DNA of 64,000 nucleotides from Pseudalgibacter alginicilyticus (GCF_001310225.1 NZ_CP012898.1:1798001-1862000); one strand, 5' to 3'; counted from the stretch's first letter, positions 8,911 to 17,969 are shown. Notes: generated by a model not told the origin, from the letters alone. Program-made: numbers and translations.

Positions 8911-8919
8911 CTACTCTTA

Positions 8920-9669
8920 TTAAAGTTCTCTCAACCAAATATTACGATAACTAACCCTACTATTATCTTGATGATCTTGCAATATTAAAGGTCCTTTACC
9001 GTGTTTCTCATATTTAGGATAACCGATAAATTTGGTTGGACCTATTATTTTAAAATGATCTTGAACCAAAATACCGTTAAATAAAACAGTAACGGTAGCT
9101 TGTTGAGTTACATTACCTCCTAAATCAAATTCAGGCTGATGATAAATAATATCATAGGTATTCCATTCACCTGTTTCAACAGCCGCATGCACCAAAGGAA
9201 CAGATTGTTTGTACACAGAACCTGCTTGCCCATTTACATATGTGTTATTACCATTGTTATCCAACACTTGAATTTCATAAAGTCCTTGTAGAAACACACC
9301 ACTGTTAGCTCGATGTTGACCGCTTCCTTCTAATCTTTTAGGCGATTTCCATTCAATATGAAGCTGAATACTACCAAAGTTTTGTTTAGTTTTAATATTA
9401 CCAGATTTATTTTTGACAGTCATACTTCCATCATTATTTATTATCCAATCGGCTTCTTTTCCATCTTTAGCGTTTACCCATTGCTTTAAGTCGCTTCCAT
9501 TAAAAAGCACAATAGCGTCACTTGGTGGTAAATTATTTATACCAGGAGTTACAACAGGTACTTTAGGTTCCCAAACTTCTGTTTCTTGAGGTTTCATCTT
9601 TTGCTCTTTTTCTTGAGCAAAACAAAGAAACGACCAAAAAGCCAATACTAAAACTCCTATTTTTTTCAT
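8920..9669 (-). CDS. Secreted DUF1080 (3-keto-disaccharide hydrolase-like) protein
   Basis: 249 residues with a Sec signal peptide (hydrophobic VLVLAFWSFLCFA, cleavage likely before QEKEQ) and one DUF1080 domain, a concanavalin-like jelly roll. Landmarks are the N-terminal IVLFNGSDLKQWVN, the mid-domain HRANSGVFLQGLYEIQVLD, and the C-terminal GPLILQDHQDNSRVSYRNIW. DUF1080 proteins have been linked to cleavage of glycosides oxidised at C3. It is the last gene of the minus-strand sugar operon, 13 bases after the IolE-like gene, and is followed by a strong hairpin terminator. Acting in the periplasm on a keto-glycoside made by one of the neighbouring Gfo/Idh enzymes is inference from context. 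Confidence 0.85.
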   Translation of the reverse strand: MKKIGVLVLAFWSFLCFAQEKEQKMKPQETEVWEPKVPVVTPGINNLPPSDAIVLFNGSDLKQWVNAKDGKEADWIINNDGSMTVKNKSGNIKTKQNFGSIQLHIEWKSPKRLEGSGQHRANSGVFLQGLYEIQVLDNNGNNTYVNGQAGSVYKQSVPLVHAAVETGEWNTYDIIYHQPEFDLGGNVTQQATVTVLFNGILVQDHFKIIGPTKFIGYPKYEKHGKGPLILQDHQDNSRVSYRNIWLREL

Positions 9670-9682
9670 TTAATTAATATTT

Positions 9683-10735
9683 TTAAATTCCTAAAATACC
9701 CTTCAATAATTTTTCATCGGTTTCACCACCTGCAAAATCATCAAAACTGCGTTCTGCGGCTTCAATAATATGCTTTTGGATAAAAGGCGCCCCTTCTCGA
9801 GCTCCTTGATTAGAGGATTTTATGCAACATTCCCATTCCATAACCGCCCAAACATCACAACCATAAGTAGTTAATTTAGAAAATATGCCTGAAAAATCTA
9901 CTTGACCATCACCTAATGAACGGAAACGACCTGCCCGTTCTTTCCAATCGGAATACCCGCCATACACGCCTTGCTTTCCTGATGTATTAAACTCAGCATC
10001 TTTTACATGAAATGCTTTAATGCGCTCATGATAATAATCAATAAAGGTTAAATAATCTAACTGCTGCAACACAAAATGACTTGGATCATACAAAATATTG
10101 GCCCGTTTATGATTTCCTGTTGCTTCCAAAAAACGCTCAAAAGACACACCATCATGTAAATCTTCTCCAGGGTGTAATTCATAACAAATATCAACCCCTT
10201 GCTCATCAAAATGATTTAAAATTGGAAGCCAACGCTTAGCCAATTCTTTAAATCCCAAATCTACCAATCCGTTTGGACGCTGTGGCCATGGATAAACCGT
10301 GTGCCACAGTAACGCTCCTGAAAATGAAGCATGAGATTTTAACCCTAATCTTGAACTTGCTGTTCCAGATTTTTTCACGAAATCAATAGCCCATTCCGTT
10401 CTTGCTTTTGGATTGTTCTTGAATTGTTCTGGCGCAAAGCCATCAAACATAACATCGTAAGCTGGGTTTACTGCTACTAATTGCCCTTGTAAATGTGTAG
10501 AAAGCTCAGTGATTTCCAATCCATAAGAATTCACTTTTCCTTTAAGCTCGTCACAATACATTTGACTTTCTGCTGCCTTTTCTATATCTATCAATCCAGA
10601 TTCCCAAGTTGGAATTTGAATCCCTTTATACCCTAATTCTGATGCCCATTGGCACATACCATCTAAAGTATTAAATGGTGCTTCACTTCCTGCAAACTGC
10701 GCTAAAAAAACCGCAGGTCCTTTTATTGTTTTCAT
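9683..10735 (-). CDS. Sugar phosphate isomerase/epimerase (IolE-like TIM barrel), cytoplasmic
   Basis: 350 residues without signal peptide. AP-endonuclease-2/xylose-isomerase-like TIM barrel: the opening LAQFAGSEAPFNTLDGMCQWASELGYKG is cut here in description only and shows the family's LGYKG strand; metal ligands appear as CYELHPGE, ILYDPSHF, KAFHVKDAEF and AVMEWECC. Members isomerise, epimerise or dehydrate keto-sugars. It lies 94 bases downstream of the Gfo/Idh gene and 13 bases upstream of DUF1080, within the operon. The exact substrate is not predictable from sequence. Confidence 0.85.
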   Translation of the reverse strand: MKTIKGPAVFLAQFAGSEAPFNTLDGMCQWASELGYKGIQIPTWESGLIDIEKAAESQMYCDELKGKVNSYGLEITELSTHLQGQLVAVNPAYDVMFDGFAPEQFKNNPKARTEWAIDFVKKSGTASSRLGLKSHASFSGALLWHTVYPWPQRPNGLVDLGFKELAKRWLPILNHFDEQGVDICYELHPGEDLHDGVSFERFLEATGNHKRANILYDPSHFVLQQLDYLTFIDYYHERIKAFHVKDAEFNTSGKQGVYGGYSDWKERAGRFRSLGDGQVDFSGIFSKLTTYGCDVWAVMEWECCIKSSNQGAREGAPFIQKHIIEAAERSFDDFAGGETDEKLLKGILGI

Positions 10736-10829
10736 ATTCTACACGTCTAAAAGTTCCACCGAAACTTCCCATATCAACTGTACTACACACAAAATGGAAA
10801 GAAAACAGGAACGTATGATTTATATTATT

Positions 10830-11975
10830 TTAAATTTTTGTCCATATTGAATTATTCCTATCACTTTCAACAGCAGCATAAATAAATTTCATCCCTCTAA
10901 TGCCATCTTCAACCGTTGGATAATCTGGTTTTTCAATAATATCTCCATTATTAATAGCTATTAAATGTTTAGAGAAATTTTTATAAATAGTAGCAAATGC
11001 CTCCAAATAGCCTTCGGGATGCCCTGCTGGAATCCTACAAACTTCCATAGCTTCAGAATGCAATCCGTTACCGTTTGGAGTATATATTTTCTTAGGCTCT
11101 TCTAGCCAACGAGTTATCAGCTCATTTGGATTTTCTTGATACCACTCTAAACTTCCTCTCGTACCATACACCTTAATTGCCAGATTATTTTCCTCACCCA
11201 AGGCTATTTGCGAAATAGAAATACTTCCTTTGGCTCCGTTTTCCATTCTAATAAGCATATTACCATCATCATCTAAAACCCTACCATCTCCAAACTTACC
11301 TAAATCGGCTGCTATTTCTTTAATTTTCAACCCTGTAATATACTCAATTAGGTTTTCTGCATGCGTACCAATATCACCCAGAGCTCCTCCTATACCTGAG
11401 CGTTTTGGGTCAATCCTCCAAGACGCTTGTTTCTGACCTGTATTTTCTAATGATGTTGAAAGCCACCCTTGTAAATATTGCGCTTGAATTTTTCTAATAG
11501 TTCCCAATTCACCTTTGGCCACCATAGCTTTAGCTTGTTTCACCATAGGATTCCCAGTGTAATTATGTGTAAGCACAAATAATTTTTCGCTTTTTTTTAT
11601 AACATTTTGTAATTCTATAGCCTCATCTAATGTCAGCGTAACTGGTTTATCACAGACCACATGAAAACCATTTTCTAAGGCCATTTTTGCTGGAGGAAAA
11701 TGCATGTGATTTGGAGTTACTATAGAAACAAAATCCATACGAATTGACTCCGGCAAAGCTTTTTCTTTCTGAATCATTTCTTCAAAAGTTCCATAGCACC
11801 TAGTTTCATCTAAATTCAAATCTTTTCCTGAAGCAATAGATTTTTCTGCTGTACTGCTAAATGCACCACACACCAATTCTATCATACCATCAATAGCTGC
11901 AGCCTTTCTATGTACATCTCCAATGAACGAACCAGTGCCACCACCAACCATTCCCATTCTTAATTTTCTACTCAT
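10830..11975 (-). CDS. Gfo/Idh/MocA-family oxidoreductase, cytoplasmic
   Basis: 381 residues, no export signal. Rossmann start GMVGGGTGSFIGDVHR, then the family's SIVTPNHMHFPPAKMAL strand and CDKPVTLTLDEA, the variant of the usual EKP motif whose Lys contacts the cofactor and substrate. The C-terminal domain carries GGALGDIGTHAENL with the catalytic-type His. It oxidises or reduces a sugar or its keto form with NAD(P). Set between the MFS transporter (17 bases) and the IolE-like gene, it probably acts on the imported sugar. A paralogue carrying a Tat signal lies in the divergent operon at 15676. Confidence 0.88.
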   Translation of the reverse strand: MSRKLRMGMVGGGTGSFIGDVHRKAAAIDGMIELVCGAFSSTAEKSIASGKDLNLDETRCYGTFEEMIQKEKALPESIRMDFVSIVTPNHMHFPPAKMALENGFHVVCDKPVTLTLDEAIELQNVIKKSEKLFVLTHNYTGNPMVKQAKAMVAKGELGTIRKIQAQYLQGWLSTSLENTGQKQASWRIDPKRSGIGGALGDIGTHAENLIEYITGLKIKEIAADLGKFGDGRVLDDDGNMLIRMENGAKGSISISQIALGEENNLAIKVYGTRGSLEWYQENPNELITRWLEEPKKIYTPNGNGLHSEAMEVCRIPAGHPEGYLEAFATIYKNFSKHLIAINNGDIIEKPDYPTVEDGIRGMKFIYAAVESDRNNSIWTKI

Positions 11976-11992
11976 TTTTAAAATTATACGTT

Positions 11993-13162
11993 TTATGATT
12001 TCACTATTTTATTTTTTTTCACATAGATATTTAATCCAATAAATGCAACTATAAGAATGGCAGGCAAAACGGACATGGTTCGCAATGCTTCGCCTGCGCT
12101 TGCAGTATCCATAAGATTCCCCATAATAGGCAAAACAACCGACACTGAAAACATACCTGCTCCACCCATTATTGACAGTCCTAATGCACCAGTTTCCGGC
12201 AAATGTTCGGCTACGAAACCTAACATAGTTGGCCAAAAAAACGTAACCCCTATGGCAAAGACAGCAGCTGCTACAAAGGTCATTCCTCCAGTGGTAATGG
12301 TAAGTAACCACAAGCCTATAAATGTAAATATTGCCGAATACAATAACATTCCTGAGGGACTTAATTTATGAACTACCTGCCCTGCAAACATCCGTCCTAA
12401 TGCCATAATTCCATTTATAAAAGCAAGTACCAACAAGGGAGCTGCTACAGATTCTTTTAAAAGTGATTCTATACGCTGTGTTGTGCCTAATTCTGACGCT
12501 GCTGTTAAAAACATACAAAGTACCATAAATAAGAACAATGGTTTAAAAACACTTGAAAACATGACCTTATTACTTATACCTAGTTGCACACGCTCTGTAA
12601 CTGGTATTTTTTGACCAAAAAACAAAATACCATATAAAGCTAAAGGAACAAATAAACTAGCAACCATAACTTTCCAACTTAACCCCATGACATCCATTAT
12701 AAGCCACCCAACTAGGGCACCAATCACTATCCCCCCAGGAAACCAAACATGGAATCTATTTAACATTTTTGTTTTTTCATCAGAATACATAGAAGCTACC
12801 ATTGGATTTAGTGCTGCTTCAACAAACCCATTTCCTATTCCAACAAATAATGTTGCTATAAATAACGAAGTCATCGTATCTGCCATAAGTGTTAAAACTA
12901 TACCCACTGCATGCGTAATAAAAGCCATCCAAGTAATTTTTTTAATTCCAAGCAAGTCTACCAATGGCCCTCCAATAATCATAGCTATTGTGAAACCAAA
13001 AAACGCTGGAGCAAAGGCATATCCTAATTGCTCTAAAGTTAATCCAATCCCCTCTGGACCAAATACGGTTTCAAGTCTTGCTCTAATAGCAAAAGTCATG
13101 GCTGTGGTGATTAATGCAAGGCAACTTGCAAGAAATAGCCTGTTTTTGTTGATGTGTTCCAT
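11993..13162 (-). CDS. MFS sugar permease (FHS type)
   Basis: 389 residues with about 12 predicted membrane segments, for example FFGFTIAMIIGGPLVDLLGI, LFIATLFVGIGNGFVEAALN and LSIMGGAGMFSVSVVLPIMG. The GNGFVEAALNPMVASMY stretch resembles the fucose/glucose:H+ symporter branch of the major facilitator superfamily. It lies second in the operon, between the exported TIM-barrel lipoprotein (34 bases) and the cytoplasmic Gfo/Idh oxidoreductase (17 bases), so it likely imports the product of the periplasmic enzymes across the inner membrane. Substrate unknown. Confidence 0.88.
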   Translation of the reverse strand: MEHINKNRLFLASCLALITTAMTFAIRARLETVFGPEGIGLTLEQLGYAFAPAFFGFTIAMIIGGPLVDLLGIKKITWMAFITHAVGIVLTLMADTMTSLFIATLFVGIGNGFVEAALNPMVASMYSDEKTKMLNRFHVWFPGGIVIGALVGWLIMDVMGLSWKVMVASLFVPLALYGILFFGQKIPVTERVQLGISNKVMFSSVFKPLFLFMVLCMFLTAASELGTTQRIESLLKESVAAPLLVLAFINGIMALGRMFAGQVVHKLSPSGMLLYSAIFTFIGLWLLTITTGGMTFVAAAVFAIGVTFFWPTMLGFVAEHLPETGALGLSIMGGAGMFSVSVVLPIMGNLMDTASAGEALRTMSVLPAILIVAFIGLNIYVKKNKIVKS

Positions 13163-13196
13163 TTTAAAAAATTTAGTTTGATTAATGATCCTATAT

Positions 13197-14153
13197 TTAA
13201 GACAATTGGTTTCCTACTTTAATTAATAAATCTTTTGTAAGCATAATACCTTTGTCCTCAGACATACCCTTTCCTTCAAATTCTATCCCCACAAAACCCT
13301 TATAATGAACGTCTTTAACCATTTTCATAACTTTTAAATAATCTATGGTAGTTTCATTTCCATTTTTATCGAAATCATATGATTTTGCACTTATTGCTTT
13401 CGCAAAAGGTAACAAATCCATCATTCCTTTATAAGGGTCATAAGCGTCTATACAATTTCTATCTTTATCTTTTTCAATACAGAAATTACCAAAATCTGGC
13501 AACGTTCCACAGTTGTCAGTTTTAATTTGAGAAAATACTTCAGACATCCAATGACCATTTGAAGAAAACCCACCATGGTTTTCAACTAACACATTAATAT
13601 TTGAACCTTTTGCAAAATCCGACAGTTTTTCTAAAGCGTCAACAGCCGCTTTAACAGCTTCTTTTTTATCAATACCACCAGCCAAATTAACACGAATAGC
13701 ATGACAACCTAAAAAATGAGCCGCCTCAACCCATTTATAATGATTTTCAATTGCCTGAAGCCTTTTAGATTTATCAGCATGAGCTAAACCTCCTTCTCCA
13801 TCAACCATAATCAAAACATTTGTTTGCCCTTCCGTATCAGCACGAAGATTCATTTCTTTAAGAAAAGCCACATTTTTTGCTTTATCTTTAAAAAAGGTAT
13901 TAACATATTCTAATCCTTCACAACCAAAACTTCTTGATTTAGCAGCAAAATCTAAATGATCCATTTTTTTATTAAATATAGCGCGATGTAGAGACCACTG
14001 TGCTAAAGAAATTTCAAAAAATAATAAAGGTTTTTTTGTCAACTCTTCTACAATCTGTTTTTCTTTTACAGAATTTTTACAAGCAGTAAACCCTAAAACA
14101 GAAAATGCCATACTTGCCTGTATTGTTCTATTTATAAAATCTCTACGTTCCAT
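13197..14153 (-). CDS. Exported TIM-barrel sugar isomerase-like lipoprotein
   Basis: 318 residues. The N-terminus has a twin-arginine motif (ERRDFINRT) followed by a hydrophobic stretch and a lipobox-like GFTAC, so it is probably a Tat-exported lipoprotein. The mature part is an AP-endonuclease-2-like TIM barrel: NVLVENHGG, GTLPDFGNFC and GFVGIEFEGKG carry the expected metal-ligand acids and histidine. It heads the minus-strand operon. A -7-like CTATTTTGCA reads on the minus strand at about 14236-14227, some 75 bases before the start. A periplasmic keto-sugar isomerase, hydratase or lyase is the best guess. Confidence 0.83.
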   Translation of the reverse strand: MERRDFINRTIQASMAFSVLGFTACKNSVKEKQIVEELTKKPLLFFEISLAQWSLHRAIFNKKMDHLDFAAKSRSFGCEGLEYVNTFFKDKAKNVAFLKEMNLRADTEGQTNVLIMVDGEGGLAHADKSKRLQAIENHYKWVEAAHFLGCHAIRVNLAGGIDKKEAVKAAVDALEKLSDFAKGSNINVLVENHGGFSSNGHWMSEVFSQIKTDNCGTLPDFGNFCIEKDKDRNCIDAYDPYKGMMDLLPFAKAISAKSYDFDKNGNETTIDYLKVMKMVKDVHYKGFVGIEFEGKGMSEDKGIMLTKDLLIKVGNQLS

Positions 14154-14439
14154 TTACTTAGTTGATTTTAAAAAATGTTTTACAAAAATTAAATTTTTAT
14201 TCAAAAAATATTAAACATTATTGGAATGCAAAATAGCCAATTTTTCAATAATTACGAATTTAATCACCAAATACTTTAAATTTTGAATAATTAATAATAA
14301 ATTCATCAATTAATTTCGAATTGACTCAACGCTCATAATTTTAAATGCTATCTAAAACATTGACTTTAGAAAAAACGCAAGAACACTTAAATGCTTTTAA
14401 AAACATAATTTAGCCTATAACAACCCACTGTAAAACACC

Positions 14440-14685
14440 ATGAATCACTACTTGAAATTATTTACCCTCAACTTCTCCACATTACTCTTAACACATTACA
14501 AATTAAAAGAGCAAACCACAATTATCCCTACAAAAAAATGGGTATCACTTTTTAATGACAACGATTTATATGAATACTATTGGGAATCCAAAAAAAACAA
14601 GCTATTAAAAAAAGGGAGGATTCTACTTCAAATTGTGAGCCAACCAGTTAATTCTATAATATTGAAATACTACAATCTTAATTAA
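14440..14685 (+). pseudogene. Relic of a DUF1080 gene (internal deletion)
   Basis: An 81-codon frame that begins MNHYLKLFTLNFSTLLL. It carries the hallmark DUF1080 opening KKWVSLFNDNDL at residues 32-42 (compare IVLFNGSDLKQW in the intact protein at 8920). It then jumps to KKGRILLQIVSQPVN, which resembles the family's C-terminal GPILLQDHG-PV segment. Roughly 150 residues of the domain would be missing. In a neighbouring frame the last bases read YNIEILQS-stop, like the usual RNIWIREL ending, suggesting a small frameshift too. It sits 8 bases before the FGE-fold gene and would be the first gene of the plus-strand operon. It could be a genuine short ORF, but the two matching ends argue for decay. 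Confidence 0.45.
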
Positions 14686-14692
14686 TTACTTC

Positions 14693-15658
14693 ATGAAATT
14701 AAGCCAATTTTTAAGTTTTGGATGCGTATTATACCTCTTTAATCATGGTATTCATCTAAATGCCCAAGATTTTCAGAATTACACACAAGCAATAACCAAT
14801 GAAAATATAAGCATTGAATTAGTAGCAATTAAAGGAGGTAGTTTTACCATGGGGGCACTTGAAGAGGACATAACAAGAAAAGCTGATGAAAAACCTAACC
14901 ATAAAGTAAAACTCGATGATTTTTGGATAGGTAAATATGAAATTACTTGGGAACAATATGACACATTTGTATATGCCAACATAGACAACTCGCAATTCAT
15001 TGATAAAAAAGGTCTTAAAGCTATGGGTATTGACGGCATTTCTGGAGCTACACCGCCTTATGTCGACATGAGCTTTAATATGGGCAAAGCATCAGCTCCT
15101 GCTGTAAACATGACGCAATATGCAGCACTCATGTTCTGTAAATGGCTAACAGCAAAAACCGGTATCTTTTACAGACTACCAACAGAAGCCGAATGGGAAT
15201 ATGCATGCAAAAAAGGGAATACCGACAAAACAGCATCCTTAGACAGTATTGCGTGGCATCAAGAAAATTCCAACGAAAAATACGAAAAAACAGGATTGAA
15301 ATCGCCAAACAGCTTAGGCATTTACGATATGCTTGGCAATGTTTCCGAATGGGTTTTAGACCAATATAGCACAAGTTATTATGCTGAATCTCCAACAAAA
15401 AACCCTTGGAACAAACCCACAGAATTATACCCTCGCGTATTGCGTGGAGGCTCTTGGAAAGATACAGCCAATAAATTATGCTGTACATCCAGACAGCAAT
15501 CCAAAGCCATTTGGAAACGAAGAGACCCACAAATTCCTAAAAGCAATTGGTGGCATACCGATGCCCCGTTTATAGGGTTTAGAATTGTTAGACCAAAAAT
15601 TCAACCAACTAAAAAAGAAATAGAATCCTATTGGCTAGATGCCATGATGGATTTTTAA
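14693..15658 (+). CDS. Secreted FGE/SUMF1-fold protein (not a canonical sulfatase activator)
   Basis: 321 residues with an N-terminal signal (FLSFGCVLYLFNHGIHLNA). The mature part is a formylglycine-generating-enzyme fold: VAIKGGSFTMGA, DDFWIGKYEITWEQY, FYRLPTEAEWEYAC, YDMLGNVSEWVLDQY, RVLRGGSW and PFIGFRIVRP. The two catalytic cysteines of true FGE, expected just after GGSW and five residues later, align with Asp and Leu here; a CC pair lies slightly further on. No sulfatase gene is present in the window. It is probably a structural or sugar-binding member of the superfamily working with the exported oxidoreductase that follows 17 bases later. Confidence 0.82.
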   Translation: MKLSQFLSFGCVLYLFNHGIHLNAQDFQNYTQAITNENISIELVAIKGGSFTMGALEEDITRKADEKPNHKVKLDDFWIGKYEITWEQYDTFVYANIDNSQFIDKKGLKAMGIDGISGATPPYVDMSFNMGKASAPAVNMTQYAALMFCKWLTAKTGIFYRLPTEAEWEYACKKGNTDKTASLDSIAWHQENSNEKYEKTGLKSPNSLGIYDMLGNVSEWVLDQYSTSYYAESPTKNPWNKPTELYPRVLRGGSWKDTANKLCCTSRQQSKAIWKRRDPQIPKSNWWHTDAPFIGFRIVRPKIQPTKKEIESYWLDAMMDF

Positions 15659-15675
15659 AACAAAAACACACCATT

Positions 15676-17004
15676 ATGACACTTAAAAAAAACACCTTAT
15701 CAAGACGCCATTTTGTAAAAAACACTTCACTAATTACAGGAGGTATCATTCTAGCGCCTTCTGTTTTAACAGCCACCACTTTTAAAGCCAAAGAAAAAAA
15801 ATTAAAACTGGCCGTTGTTGGTTGTGGCGGCAGGGGTACCGGTGCCGTTACCCAAGCTTTAAAAGCAGATGCCAACGTACAACTTGTAGCCATGGCATAT
15901 GCTTTTCTGGACCGATTGGATTCTTCTTTTGAAAATCTGAACAAAATGTTTGATTCCAGTAGAATCAAAGTAAAACCATCAAAGAAATTTGTAGGCTTTG
16001 GCTCTTATAAAAAAGCCATTGATGAGGCCGATGTAGTCATTCTAACAACGCCACCCGGTTTTAGGCCACAACACTTTGAATATGCGGTTGCCCAAGGCAA
16101 ACATATTTTTATGGAAAAACCCGTAGCTACGGATGTTGCTGGAATCAAAAAAGTTTTGGAAGCAGCCAAAGTCGCCCAAAATAAAAAGTTAAATGTTGTG
16201 TTAGGTCTTCAAAGACGCTATCAATTTAATTACCAAAAAGCAAATAGCCTGATTCAAGAAGGTGCTATCGGGAACATTGTTTCAGGACAAGTATATTGGA
16301 ACAGTGGTGGGGTTTGGGTAAAACCACGTCAAGAAAACTGGACCGAAATGGAATACCAAATGCGAAATTGGTACTATTTTAATTGGCTTTGTGGCGACCA
16401 CATATTAGAACAGCACGTACATAATATTGATGTTGCCAATTGGTTTTTAGGAAGCTACCCTATAAAGGCACAAGGCATGGGAGGCAGAGAAGTAAGAAAC
16501 GGCAAAGACCACGGACAAATATTCGACCACCATTTTGTAGAATTCGAATATGCCAACGGTGCCATAATTTCAAGTCAATGCAGACATCAAAGAGGCTGCT
16601 TAAGTCGTGTTTCCGAAACCTTTCAGGGTACCGAAGGCACATGCCATACTAGTGGCGCTAGCGATACCAAAATAAAATCATATTCTGGCAATCACATTTA
16701 TACACACAATTCCGAAAACGACAAAAACCCTTACCAAGTAGAACACGACAGACTTTTTGCAGCCATAAGAAGTGGAGAAGTCATTAACGATACAGAATAC
16801 GGCGCAAAAAGTACTATGACTGCCATTATAGGACGCATGGCAACCTATTCAGGACAAGAAATTACATGGGAAAAAGCCATGGCCGCAGAGCATATTTTGG
16901 TGCCTAACGAAGATGAATTGTCATTCGATTCCATACCACCAATAGTACCCGACGCTTCTGGAGACTACCCGATTCCAGTTCCTGGAAAAACTAAATTTTA
17001 TTAA
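15676..17004 (+). CDS. Tat-exported Gfo/Idh/MocA-family oxidoreductase
   Basis: 442 residues from the ATG at 15676 (MTLKKNTLSRRHFVKNTSL), which gives a clean twin-arginine signal; an ATG at 15631 would overlap the previous gene and add nothing. After the signal there is a Rossmann motif LAVVGCGGRGTGAV, FMEKPVATD with the EKP lysine, and a C-terminal domain with CGDHILEQHVHNIDVANW. Export by Tat means it folds with its nucleotide bound, as in glucose-fructose oxidoreductase, and works in the periplasm. Probable role: oxidise a sugar or glycoside (at C3 in related systems). It is followed after 32 bases by an exported TIM barrel. Confidence 0.88.
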   Translation: MTLKKNTLSRRHFVKNTSLITGGIILAPSVLTATTFKAKEKKLKLAVVGCGGRGTGAVTQALKADANVQLVAMAYAFLDRLDSSFENLNKMFDSSRIKVKPSKKFVGFGSYKKAIDEADVVILTTPPGFRPQHFEYAVAQGKHIFMEKPVATDVAGIKKVLEAAKVAQNKKLNVVLGLQRRYQFNYQKANSLIQEGAIGNIVSGQVYWNSGGVWVKPRQENWTEMEYQMRNWYYFNWLCGDHILEQHVHNIDVANWFLGSYPIKAQGMGGREVRNGKDHGQIFDHHFVEFEYANGAIISSQCRHQRGCLSRVSETFQGTEGTCHTSGASDTKIKSYSGNHIYTHNSENDKNPYQVEHDRLFAAIRSGEVINDTEYGAKSTMTAIIGRMATYSGQEITWEKAMAAEHILVPNEDELSFDSIPPIVPDASGDYPIPVPGKTKFY

Positions 17005-17036
17005 TTAAAATCTCTTGATCAGTTAAAACCCATATT

Positions 17037-17960
17037 ATGGAAAGAAGACAATTTATAAAAAAAAGTACGGTAGCAGCATCTGCATTGGGCATTGGTATTT
17101 CAACAATACATGCTTTTAATTCAAGCAAATCCAACCCTATAAATAACGCCAATACGTTTAAACTAAATTACGCACCACATTTGGGCATGTTTAAACATCA
17201 TGCTGGTAACGACCCCATAGACCAAATAAACTTTATGGCCGACCAAGGTTTTACAGCATTTGAAGACAACCAAATGATGAAAAGAGATGTTTCCTTGCAA
17301 ACCAAAATTGGGGAAACACTTGCCAAACGGAATATGACCATGGGTGTTTTTGTTATCGACAAAGGCGGAAATATGCAAAACACGCTTGCGGATGGCACAA
17401 AAGAACACGTCGATATCTTTTTAGACGGTTGCAAAAGAGCGGTTGAAGTCGCCAAACGCGTTAACGCAAAATGGATGACCGTTGTTCCTGGTGGGTACCA
17501 CAGAAAATTACCCATAGGCATTCAAGATGGTCATGTTATTGAAGCCTTACGCCGAGGAGCCGACATTTTGGAACCACATGGATTGACAATGGTTTTAGAA
17601 CCTTTATCCGATTCACCAGATTTATACTTACAAAGATCTGACCAAACCTATATGATTTGCAAAGCGGTAAACAGTCCATCCTGCAAAATTCTATTCGACA
17701 TCTTTCACCTTCAAAAAACAGAAGGCCATATTATTAGAAATATTGACCTTACTTGGGACGAAATTGCATATTTTCAGATAGGAGACAATCCAGGAAGAAA
17801 AGAACCAACAACAGGTGAAATCAACTATAAAAACATATTCAAATACATTCATTCAAGACAATACAATGGTATATTGGGTATGGAACACGGTAACTCTATA
17901 GAAGGCTTAGAAGGAGAATTAGCAGTTATCAATGCCTACAGAACAATCGATAATTTTTAA
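17037..17960 (+). CDS. Tat-exported hydroxypyruvate-isomerase-like TIM barrel
   Basis: 307 residues. The N-terminus MERRQFIKKSTVAASALGIG is a twin-arginine signal. The mature part resembles the hydroxypyruvate isomerase/sugar epimerase branch: WMTVVPGGYHRKL, GLTMVLEPLSD (metal Glu), KILFDIFHLQ (Asp/His), AYFQIGDNPGRKEPTTGEINY and GILGMEHGNS (Glu). It is last in the plus-strand operon and is followed by an AT-only hairpin terminator. Together with the Tat oxidoreductase it suggests a periplasmic oxidation/isomerisation pair; the substrate is not known. Confidence 0.86.
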   Translation: MERRQFIKKSTVAASALGIGISTIHAFNSSKSNPINNANTFKLNYAPHLGMFKHHAGNDPIDQINFMADQGFTAFEDNQMMKRDVSLQTKIGETLAKRNMTMGVFVIDKGGNMQNTLADGTKEHVDIFLDGCKRAVEVAKRVNAKWMTVVPGGYHRKLPIGIQDGHVIEALRRGADILEPHGLTMVLEPLSDSPDLYLQRSDQTYMICKAVNSPSCKILFDIFHLQKTEGHIIRNIDLTWDEIAYFQIGDNPGRKEPTTGEINYKNIFKYIHSRQYNGILGMEHGNSIEGLEGELAVINAYRTIDNF

Positions 17961-17969
17961 CAAACTGAA

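Noticed and set aside
12687-13181. Long open frame antisense to the MFS permease gene (164 codons)
   Set aside because: It is the complement of a well-supported permease; composition is low complexity (Ile/Pro/Asn), with no family motif.
15129-15530. Antisense open frame inside the FGE-fold gene
   Set aside because: Mirror of a gene with clear domain motifs; no sensible domain of its own.
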